In this document: one piece after another, positions 14,101-19,724 of the stretch
Layout: each line of letters opens with the position of its first letter
How positions within the stretch are numbered: the first letter of the stretch is position 1
Origin: Methanobacterium sp.
GTDB lineage: Archaea > Methanobacteriota > Methanobacteria > Methanobacteriales > Methanobacteriaceae
Length of the DNA stretch: 19,724 nucleotides
NCBI GenBank assembly: GCA_019084405.1
Contig: JAHRFX010000079.1
Coordinates: forward strand, 1 to 19,724
Direction: 5' to 3'
Program-made: the position numbers and the translations under genes
The notes under the pieces: generated by a model
The model's database searches: none
The model's input: the letters and a program-made list of their open reading frames with translations, nothing else
What the model was told of the DNA's origin: nothing

Positions 14101-15222
14101 CTAGGCAAACATGTGCTTTGGTTCATTCTTTTCGGTTTGATAGTTTTTAAGGGCGTATTCAATATCTTCCCTGTCCACTGTAGATTTATCCTCAGATATG
14201 GCCTTGTGCAGAGCAGTTTTAAGTAATTTTTCTTTAATATCTCTTCCAGACATTCCTTTAGATGATTGGGCTAATTTAATGATGGATACTTTTACCTTCA
14301 GGGGCATGGATTCTATATAATTTTCAATCATTTCCCTTCTTTCATCCTCATCCGGTAGTTTAAATTCAATTTCCTCTTCAAATCTACTCCGGATAGCATA
14401 GTCAAGAAGAGAAGGATTATTAGTAGCTCCAATAGTAACCACCCCCTGGTTCTCTTTAATCCCATCCATTTCAGTTAGAAGGGCATTAACCACTTCGGAA
14501 ACATCTCCTCTTAAAGATTGGAATTTACGATCCAGGGCAATAGCATCAATTTCATCAATGAATATCACCGAAGGTGAAGTTTTTGAGGCCAGATCAAATA
14601 AATCGTGTATTTGTCGAGACCCATCCCCCACATGATCTCCAATTAAACTGGTGGCCTTAATAAGGTACAAAGGAACATTTAATTCCCCTGATAATGATTT
14701 AGCCAACATGGTTTTACCAGTACCAGGAGTACCATAGAACAGTACATTCCGGGGAGCCCATCCCTTGAAGTGTTCCGGGTCCTGTAAATACTTTTGTATA
14801 ATCTTACATTTCAATTTAGCCTGTTTTTGACCAATTACATCTTCCATTTTGATGTCAGTTTCCATATTTTTAATTTCATTGATTTCCTGGTTATCAATCA
14901 AAATAATGGAAGTTGTGGAGGTTATTTTAGAGTTATCGGGATGGGCCTTTATTACTTTAAAAGCATAGTCCGGCAATATTTTTTGATCAAATAAAAAGGA
15001 GCCTTCCACTGCATTAAAGCCCTCCCATTGTTCCCGGGCATAAATTTCAAAAAGTTGTTTATCAAATACTTCTATTTTAGGAGTATCAATTAAATTACAG
15101 CTGAAAGGATACCCTACTGGTTGTAAAACAACCACCTTAGATTCTTTCAAGTTATCCCTGGAATTTATGGATGATTTATTTTCAATAATATGTGAATCAT
15201 AAACTATATTGTTAAATTTCAC
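14101..15222 (-). CDS. AAA+ ATPase with unassigned N-terminal domain
   Basis: A 373-residue protein with one AAA+ module of the proteasome-ATPase/Cdc48/FtsH-like clade. Walker A GTPGTGKT (164-171), Walker B VIFIDEIDAI (219-228), sensor 1 GATNNP (265-270), arginine fingers around Arg278/Arg280 (RSRFEEEIEF) and the sensor-2 helix MSGRDIKEKLL (about 325-335) are all intact. It should therefore form an active hexamer. The first 120 residues are beta-rich and match nothing I know; the proteasome-activating HbYX tail is absent (the C-terminus ends in HMFA). Start is GTG at 15222, chosen for the GGTGAT site just upstream. A TATA-like box at 15297-15308 could give a short leader. The unusual region 15377-15674 lies upstream on the same strand. 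The substrate is unknown. Confidence 0.88.
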   Translation of the reverse strand: MKFNNIVYDSHIIENKSSINSRDNLKESKVVVLQPVGYPFSCNLIDTPKIEVFDKQLFEIYAREQWEGFNAVEGSFLFDQKILPDYAFKVIKAHPDNSKITSTTSIILIDNQEINEIKNMETDIKMEDVIGQKQAKLKCKIIQKYLQDPEHFKGWAPRNVLFYGTPGTGKTMLAKSLSGELNVPLYLIKATSLIGDHVGDGSRQIHDLFDLASKTSPSVIFIDEIDAIALDRKFQSLRGDVSEVVNALLTEMDGIKENQGVVTIGATNNPSLLDYAIRSRFEEEIEFKLPDEDERREMIENYIESMPLKVKVSIIKLAQSSKGMSGRDIKEKLLKTALHKAISEDKSTVDREDIEYALKNYQTEKNEPKHMFA

Positions 15223-15296
15223 TGCATCACCTTAATTTAAAAAAAAGTTGAGATATAATGATAATTGTTTTGTATTAAAGACATATATGCTTTTGG

Positions 15297-15308
15297 AAGT
15301 TTATAAAT
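15297..15308. promoter_or_regulatory. TATA-like site usable in either direction
   Basis: The sequence around 15300-15308 reads TTTATAAAT on the + strand and ATTTATAAA on the - strand. Leftwards it would serve the AAA+ gene with a leader near 50 bases. Rightwards it would start a transcript near 15326 that runs through the folded island at 15383-15528. I cannot decide between the two from sequence alone. Confidence 0.35.
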
Positions 15309-15382
15309 TTTTTTAAAAGAGAGTTAAATTACATCTGGGGAGGATATAAATTCAATAAGGATTTTAAAAATAATATTCAAAA

Positions 15383-15528
15383 GTTGAACCCGGGGCAGAA
15401 TAGATACATTTGGCTAAGGATTAGAGGTTGATACCCACCCCAGGACAACGATTGATGGAAACCATGAATCAGCAAAAAATCCCTGGATAAGAAGGTTTTT
15501 GGCAGAAGAAATTAGCCAGGGCTTTGCT
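15383..15528 (+). ncRNA. Candidate structured RNA with three abutting helical domains
   Basis: By hand folding: domain 1 pairs GTTG (15383-15386) with CAAC (15446-15449) and GGGG (15392-15395) with CCCC (15438-15441), enclosing two small hairpins (CTAA-GGA-TTAG at 15414-15424; GGT-TGAT-ACC at 15426-15435). Domain 2 is a hairpin of eight pairs with one G-G mismatch and an AAA loop (15450-15470). Domain 3 pairs AGCAAA (15471-15476) with TTTGCT (15523-15528) and CCCTGG (15481-15486) with CCAGGG (15516-15521). The three abut with no spacer. The island is about 44% GC against about 23% just upstream. Loops are purine-rich on the + strand, so I favour that strand. I match it to no known RNA family; on the - strand it would be a leader of the AAA+ gene. 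Confidence 0.45.
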
Positions 15529-15594
15529 AGATTGATGGATAGTAGATTTTTAGGTATGCCTAAAAACTCTATAGTTTAATGTGGGAGTTTCCCC

Positions 15595-15619
15595 TATATA
15601 AAGTTTAGGTATGCCTAAA
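15595..15619 (-). promoter_or_regulatory. Leftward promoter with overlapping operator (copy 2)
   Basis: Read on the - strand, the palindrome is followed after one base by TTTATATA (15602-15595). The operator's CCTAAA end occupies the place of the BRE element, so a bound repressor would block TFB/TBP. The predicted start is near 15573. The rightward alternative has a pyrimidine-rich tract in the BRE position and is less likely. Confidence 0.45.
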
Positions 15620-15648
15620 ACTACTTAATTAAAGGTAGGTGGTTCTAC

Positions 15649-15674
15649 TATATAAAAGTTTAGGTATACCTAAA
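15649..15674 (-). promoter_or_regulatory. Leftward promoter with overlapping operator (copy 3)
   Basis: Same arrangement as copy 2: the palindrome at 15659-15674 is followed on the - strand by TTTTATATA (15657-15649), giving a predicted start near 15627. The palindrome contains the TAG stop of the endonuclease IV gene, so transcription restarts directly after that gene. Copy 1 at 15549 lacks a TATA box on its left side and may be operator only. Confidence 0.45.
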
Positions 15675-16521
15675 TTTTTTCCATATTATCGAAACAAGTT
15701 TTAAGTCGTAGTGCATCCTGATCAATTAAAGGAGTTTCACAGATGATAGTTGAATTCCAACCACTCTCTTTTAAAACTTCCAGAAATGGTTTTACCGGAG
15801 GTCCAAATTCTTTTTCAGATAGAATATGATGTTTTTTTTCCCCAGAATCACCATATTCTATGCGGGTAAAATGAGAATGCAGGTAATCCATATCCAGCTC
15901 ATTATCCAGTTGATCCAGAATATGACAATAGTCCTCTTTGGATTTAATTTTACCCCCACTCCGGGCATATAAATGTGCAAAGTCAATAGTAGGCTGGAAT
16001 TTGTCCAGGGACTGACAAATATCAATAATTTCTTCTAAGGTGCCTAGTTGAGATTTTTTTCCTGTGGTTTCCGGGGCAAAAGTGAAATTTTTTATTCCTT
16101 CCGCATCCAATTTTTCAAGTACTGTTTTTAAAGATTCCTTGCATTTTTTAAGGGCTTCTTCAGGAGAGTATTTGGTATAAAATCCCGGATGGAAAACAAT
16201 TCGATAAGCTCCCATCCATTCTGCTGCCCTGGCAGACTGGATTAGTCTTTCAATGGATCTTTCTATTACTGCCGGATCAGAAGAAGACAGATTAACATAA
16301 TAGGGAGCATGCATGGAAACCAGTACGCCATTTTTTATAGAATTTTTTTTAAGTTCCTGGGCCGGATTTTGAGAAATTCGCACTCCATAAGTGGCCTGAT
16401 ATTCGTAGGCATCCAATCCTTTATCAGCTAAAAACTCACATACCTGGGGAGTCTTGCCTTTATAACCAATAGGGTTTCCTGCTGGCCCAAATTTAACCTT
16501 TTTAGTCATTTTAATCATCAT
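15670..16521 (-). CDS. nfo: Endonuclease IV (AP endonuclease family 2)
   Basis: A 283-residue TIM-barrel Zn enzyme that incises DNA at abasic sites in base excision repair. Metal-site motifs appear in family order: VSMHAPYYVNLSS (about 68-80), IVFHPGFY (about 108-115), FAPETTG (149-155), TIDFAHLYA (183-191), LHSHFTRIEYG (about 214-224) and ICETP near the end. GPAGNPIGYKGKT at the N-terminus is typical of the archaeal group. The start is unclear: ATG codons at 16521, 16518 and 16509 are in frame and none has a good ribosome site; the 16509 start (MTKKVKFGPAG) is plausible. The stop codon lies within the third 16-bp palindrome. Divergent from the flavoprotein gene. Some members of this archaeal group lack tested AP activity, so specificity is inferred. 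Confidence 0.88.
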   Translation of the reverse strand: MMIKMTKKVKFGPAGNPIGYKGKTPQVCEFLADKGLDAYEYQATYGVRISQNPAQELKKNSIKNGVLVSMHAPYYVNLSSSDPAVIERSIERLIQSARAAEWMGAYRIVFHPGFYTKYSPEEALKKCKESLKTVLEKLDAEGIKNFTFAPETTGKKSQLGTLEEIIDICQSLDKFQPTIDFAHLYARSGGKIKSKEDYCHILDQLDNELDMDYLHSHFTRIEYGDSGEKKHHILSEKEFGPPVKPFLEVLKESGWNSTIICETPLIDQDALRLKTCFDNMEKI

Positions 16522-16602
16522 TCATATTTACAAAATAATTTTCATTTTTTAGATCTATTCCTACAACAGAATGATAAAGCTATGATACATATATATTATA
16601 TA

Positions 16603-16611
16603 TTTTATAAA
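16603..16611 (+). promoter_or_regulatory. Possible TATA box for the flavoprotein gene
   Basis: TTTTATAAA within a long AT tract, about 30-38 bases before the ATG at 16641, in the 119-base divergent space shared with the endonuclease IV gene. A GGGAT ribosome site follows. Confidence 0.35.
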
Positions 16612-16640
16612 AACGGAATTAATTAAAAAAGGGATAGTTT

Positions 16641-17879
16641 ATGCAAATATATGATTTAGCCATAATAGGAGCCGGGCCAGCCGGCTGCATGGCTGCTATA
16701 AGAGCTTCACAACTAGATAAGAAGATAATCCTGCTGGAGAAAAATAATTTAATAGGTCGAAAACTTCTTTTGACTGGTAATGGGAGGTGTAACTTCACTA
16801 ACACAGCTAATCTGGAAGTTTTCCTGGAGAAATTCGGAATGGATGGTGCCTTTTATAGGGATGCCTTTAATAATTTTTCTAATTGGGACCTGATAAATTT
16901 TTTCCAAAGCCAGGGACTGGATTATAAAGTGGAAGATTCCGGACGCGTATTCCCTGTTACTGAAAAGTCTAAATCGGTAGTAGATATTATAAAAAAAGTT
17001 TTAAAAGAATTTAACGTGCCAATTATATATGATTATCATTTAAAAAATTTTAATAGGAAATCTGAAATTTTCCAGTTATCTTCCACCAAAAATAAAGTAA
17101 TTAACACCCATAAAGTAATTATGGCAACAGGAGGATCATCTTATACTGTAACGGGATCAACTGGAGATGGTTTTAAGTTTTCAGAATCATTAGGACATCA
17201 AATAACTGAATTGAAACCAGGTGGGGTTCCCCTGATAGTTCAGGAAGAATGGGTTTTCCAATTAAAGGGTGTTACCCTGGAAAATGTGGGAATGAGTATA
17301 GAATACCAGGGAAAAAACAAACATCTACCTCGTGGAAACCTTCTTTTAACACATTTTGGTGTTTCTGGTCCAGTTATTCTTGATATGAGCCATGAAATTG
17401 TAGAAATTATGGATAATTATGGAGATTTAAAGCTTAAAATCGATTTTAAACCAGAAATGAATCATGAATCATTAGAATCCAATTTAATGGAAGATTTCCA
17501 GAAATACAGTAAAAAAAGTTTAAAAAATTATTTAAATTATCACCTCCCCCAAAGCACCATTTTACCATTACTAGCAACCATAAACCTTGATTATCAAAAA
17601 AAATTGAACCAGATAACTAAAAAAGAAAGATTGGATTTAATTAAAATTTTAAAAGGCCTCCCCTTAACCATAATTGGCCATCTTCCCCTGGATAAAGCAC
17701 TGGTTACATGTGGTGGAGTATCAAAAAAGCAAATAGACCCCCGTACCATGGAATCAGAAGTGGTTAAGGGCTTATACTTTGCAGGGGAAATAATCTCAGG
17801 TTGTGGACGTCGGGGAGGATACAACCTTCAGCAGGCCTTTTCCACGGGTTATGTGGCTGGAGAAAGTGCCTTAAAATAA
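16641..17879 (+). CDS. HI0933-family FAD-dependent oxidoreductase
   Basis: A 412-residue flavoprotein of the HI0933/YhiN (BaiN-like) family. The FAD-binding dinucleotide motif IIGAGPAG (8-15) is followed by the ribose-binding Glu33. GRKLLLTGNGRCNFTN (39-54) is a hallmark of the family. The middle has MATGGSSYTVTGSTGDGF, and the C-terminus has GLYFAGEIISGCGRRGGYNLQQAFSTGYVAG, the second FAD contact. Length is typical. The physiological substrate is unknown for archaeal members; some bacterial relatives reduce steroid or bile-acid intermediates, which gives no safe guide here. It appears to be a single-gene unit, transcribed away from the endonuclease and converging on the DUF1801 gene with a 98-base non-coding gap. 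Confidence 0.92.
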   Translation: MQIYDLAIIGAGPAGCMAAIRASQLDKKIILLEKNNLIGRKLLLTGNGRCNFTNTANLEVFLEKFGMDGAFYRDAFNNFSNWDLINFFQSQGLDYKVEDSGRVFPVTEKSKSVVDIIKKVLKEFNVPIIYDYHLKNFNRKSEIFQLSSTKNKVINTHKVIMATGGSSYTVTGSTGDGFKFSESLGHQITELKPGGVPLIVQEEWVFQLKGVTLENVGMSIEYQGKNKHLPRGNLLLTHFGVSGPVILDMSHEIVEIMDNYGDLKLKIDFKPEMNHESLESNLMEDFQKYSKKSLKNYLNYHLPQSTILPLLATINLDYQKKLNQITKKERLDLIKILKGLPLTIIGHLPLDKALVTCGGVSKKQIDPRTMESEVVKGLYFAGEIISGCGRRGGYNLQQAFSTGYVAGESALK

Positions 17880-17977
17880 AATTTAAATCTTTAAATTATA
17901 TAAAAATAGTTATAAATATATATAAATGTTTAAAATGGAGTTTATCCTTTAGTTATACATTCCTGGAGAAACTAAAA

Positions 17978-18337
17978 TCATGGTTTTGAATCTAAAAAAA
18001 TAGCCTGTTTAATAAAATTTTCCATATGGATGTTTATATCATCCTCATTTCTTATTTTATAGTGCCTGATTTTTTTACCGGTCCCTTCAATAAGATTATC
18101 CGGATCATTTAACAGGGTTCCCTGCCAGAATTCCAGGTTTATATGATTTTTATGGATTACAATACCAAATAAAGGTCTTTTTTTGCGGTAAGTTAGATTT
18201 TTCCATTTAATTTCTTCGTCCAGATCAGCATCAATGTCTAATATTTTTTTTCTGATTTTAAGAGCCAGATCTACCTGTTGAATATCATATGATGCTAAAT
18301 ATTCCTGCACATCCACTCTTAAAGGCAATTTCTTCAC
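17978..18337 (-). CDS. DUF1801 (YdhG-like) protein
   Basis: A small 119-residue cytoplasmic protein of the DUF1801/YdhG group, related in fold to frataxin-like iron chaperones by structural-genomics comparison. Seen: VQEYLASYDIQQVDLALKIRKKIL, then DEEIKWKNLTYRKKRPLFGIVIHKNHINLEFWQGTLL, ending with GTGKKIRHYKIRNEDDINIHMENFIKQAI, all in family order. The conserved E-x-I-K-W and the Phe-Gly-Ile strand are intact. The start is a GTG at 18337 without a strong ribosome site, so a few residues could be wrong. It lies 37 bases downstream of the gap stop on the same strand and may be read through from it. Function in methanogens is unknown. Confidence 0.78.
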   Translation of the reverse strand: MKKLPLRVDVQEYLASYDIQQVDLALKIRKKILDIDADLDEEIKWKNLTYRKKRPLFGIVIHKNHINLEFWQGTLLNDPDNLIEGTGKKIRHYKIRNEDDINIHMENFIKQAIFLDSKP

Positions 18338-18374
18338 CAGAATGAGTTATTATAAAATAAAAGTGGGAATTTGA

Positions 18375-19388
18375 TTATAAAATTCCCATGGCTTTATTGG
18401 TCTTTTCTATAGATTTTTCAGCATTTTCTTCCATTTCCAGCATGGCCCTTATGGCATCCACGTTTTCGGGTACCACATCAGACTCCTGGTGAACAGCCTG
18501 CATGTAGTATAGTTCTCCATCCACAATATTCAGGGACTCCTGCCAAACTGGTATTTCAAATAAGTCGTTTCGAGATCGTCCTAATTCTTTAGCATATTCC
18601 ATTATCTCTGCTGTGGATCCTAAACCTTCACTGGCTTTTACCAGCATTACCCGGGAAGTTTTATCCAGAGTTTCTATAATATCGTCCACTTCAACTTGAT
18701 TTTCCAGTTCCACCATTAAGTTATGCTGGTGCATGAGGGTGGTGGGTACCAGAAGTGCCAGCGTATTGATATTAACATCATACATAACTGTTTTAAGATC
18801 CGGTCCGTGGTGAGAAGGTACAGTAGGAGGGTTCGGAACCACCGCATTAATAGGGCCCTTATTTACCTGAGAAGGATCACCTCCTCTTCTTACCATTACA
18901 GCTCTCACCTTTTTAATACCACATAAATCATGAATAGGTTTCAATGTCCGGCTAAGACCAGTAGTATTGCAGGATACCACCCTCACATAATCCTTTCCCC
19001 ATGAATCATCGAAATTAGCAAAGGAATTAAAGGATAAACCTACATTATCGTGCTTTTCTCCGCCCTGAAAGATGGCCTTAATTCCCATTTCTTTGTATAT
19101 TAGTAAATTTTGAGCTCCGATACCCTCAGGAGTACAATCCATTACAATATCTGCTTCATACAGCATTTCATCCACAGTACCGCTAATTTCTATCCCTGCT
19201 TCCTGGAATAATTTTTCCCTCTCAGGTATACTAATGTACAACTCATAACCCTTTTCTACCGCCATACGGGCTTCAAAGTCAGGTTTTGTTTTACTAACAC
19301 CTATTATTTTAAGGTCATCCTGGGCAGAAACTGCATCTGCCACCCGTTTTCCAATAGTTCCGTAACCATTTACTGCAACCTTTTTCAT
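18375..19388 (-). CDS. gap: Type II glyceraldehyde-3-phosphate dehydrogenase
   Basis: The archaeal phosphorylating GAPDH interconverts glyceraldehyde-3-phosphate and 1,3-bisphosphoglycerate with NAD(P); in autotrophic methanogens it works mainly in gluconeogenesis. The Rossmann motif NGYGTIGKRVADAV (7-20), DCTPEGIGAQN (84-94), the active-site Cys140 in VVSCNTTGLSRTLKPI (137-152), and RRGGDPSQVNKGPINAVVPNP with PSHHGPD are characteristic. The length of 337 residues matches the family. I chose the ATG at 19388 because GGGAGGT (19401-19395 on the - strand) precedes it by six bases; a TTG at 19403 overlaps that site. Its promoter and a dyad lie directly upstream. Confidence 0.97.
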   Translation of the reverse strand: MKKVAVNGYGTIGKRVADAVSAQDDLKIIGVSKTKPDFEARMAVEKGYELYISIPEREKLFQEAGIEISGTVDEMLYEADIVMDCTPEGIGAQNLLIYKEMGIKAIFQGGEKHDNVGLSFNSFANFDDSWGKDYVRVVSCNTTGLSRTLKPIHDLCGIKKVRAVMVRRGGDPSQVNKGPINAVVPNPPTVPSHHGPDLKTVMYDVNINTLALLVPTTLMHQHNLMVELENQVEVDDIIETLDKTSRVMLVKASEGLGSTAEIMEYAKELGRSRNDLFEIPVWQESLNIVDGELYYMQAVHQESDVVPENVDAIRAMLEMEENAEKSIEKTNKAMGIL

Positions 19389-19429
19389 AAAAATACCTCC
19401 CAAATATCCGCTAAGTTTTCAGGTCCCAT

Positions 19430-19475
19430 AATCAATTTGATAAGATTAATTGATTTTGATAAAAACAATTTATAT
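19430..19475 (-). promoter_or_regulatory. gap promoter with inverted repeat at the start site
   Basis: On the - strand ATATAAATT (19475-19467) is a good TATA box, placing transcription start near 19445. Perfect 8-bp arms AATCAATT (19430-19437) and AATTGATT (19448-19455), 10 bases apart, cover that position. This is a standard place for an archaeal repressor operator. The arms are AT-rich, so chance is possible. Confidence 0.45.
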
Positions 19476-19597
19476 CATGGAATTTTTCCCCCATAATGAT
19501 ATGGATTCTATTAATCAAACTTATAAAGATTATTTTAGTGGATAGTGAATATAAATTTTATCCAAAGTGGTTTTATTACCATGACAGGGTGTCTGTT

Positions 19598-19724
<127 letters not shown>

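Larger units (their letters stand above)
15549..15674. repeat. Three 16-bp palindromes at exact 55-bp spacing
   Basis: TTTAGGTATGCCTAAA occurs at 15549-15564 and 15604-15619, and the fully symmetric TTTAGGTATACCTAAA at 15659-15674. Start-to-start distance is 55 bp both times. The 39-bp spacers are diverged copies that both contain a short hairpin (GTGGGAGTTTCCCC; GTAGGTGGTTCTAC) and end in TATATAAA(A)G. The TTAGG...CCTAA dyad resembles operators of DtxR/MntR-family metal-dependent repressors, as known from archaeal metal-homeostasis genes, but the regulator is not encoded here. It is not a CRISPR: the conserved part is a 16-bp perfect or near-perfect dyad and the spacers are related to each other. 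Confidence 0.8.

Noticed and set aside
15418..15576. Open + frame of about 52 codons over the folded island, with protein-like composition (THPRTTIDGNHES...)
   Set aside because: It begins right after a stop codon, has no ATG/GTG/TTG at a usable place or ribosome site, and coincides with strong base pairing. It could be a gene remnant, but I cannot support a CDS.
15420..15585. Open - frame of about 54 codons over the same island (NLAKPWLISSAKNLL...)
   Set aside because: No start codon at its upstream end and no ribosome site; open frames on both strands fit a structured non-coding stretch at least as well.
15549..15674. CRISPR array
   Set aside because: Only three repeats, each a 16-bp dyad; the spacers are related to each other and carry promoter elements, and no cas genes are near.
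17801..17989. 62-aa + strand ORF past the flavoprotein end
   Set aside because: Overlaps the flavoprotein C-terminus in another frame and runs into AT-rich spacer; no ribosome site or family resemblance.

Overview
The window is chromosomal DNA from a methanogenic archaeon, most likely a mesophilic, AT-rich member of the Methanobacteriales (Methanobacterium or a close relative). The support is archaeal/methanogen-only enzymes (PurO, CofD, CofE, the GTP cyclohydrolase III ArfA, AtwA, methanogenesis marker 9), an MreB of the kind found in pseudomurein-walled methanogens, TATA-type promoters, strong Shine-Dalgarno sites (GGTGG, GAGGAGGT) and frequent GTG/TTG starts. Genus is inference.

Layout. 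1-883: AT-rich, nearly gene-free, with one doubtful short ORF at the left edge. 884-2588: an unknown 209-aa gene and mreB, one base apart. 2706-3332: RNase HII. 3542-4840: an ExbB/TolQ-ExbD/TolR ion-channel pair. 4903-8178: a nucleotide/deazaflavin block (purO, cofE, cofD, arfA) that links IMP/GTP supply, the first step from GTP towards riboflavin and F420, and the lactyl-phosphate and glutamate steps of F420 assembly. 8242-13323: a methyl-CoM reductase/tetrapyrrole block with a nifR3-type TIM barrel, atwA (reductase activation), the Cys-rich marker 9 protein, precorrin-2 dehydrogenase and hemA; the last two feed sirohydrochlorin, the precursor of coenzyme F430. Everything from 884 to 13323 is on the + strand.

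From 13346 to 16521 the genes are on the - strand: a DUF4013 membrane protein broken by one missing base, an AAA+ ATPase and an endonuclease IV. Between the ATPase and the endonuclease is the most unusual part of the window. It holds a GC-richer island (about 44% GC against about 23% just upstream) that folds into three helical domains joined without a single spacer base (15383-15528). Beside it are three near-identical 16-bp palindromes at exactly 55-bp intervals (15549, 15604, 15659), two of them touching a TATA box. The last palindrome contains the stop codon of the endonuclease gene. I read this as a candidate unannotated structured RNA plus a metal-regulator-like operator/promoter array.

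16641-17879 is an HI0933-type flavoprotein (+). It is followed by a DUF1801 protein and the type II glyceraldehyde-3-phosphate dehydrogenase gene (both -); the latter has an inverted repeat over its predicted transcription start. The right edge cuts a short - strand ORF with codon use unlike the rest, possibly the end of a transposase.
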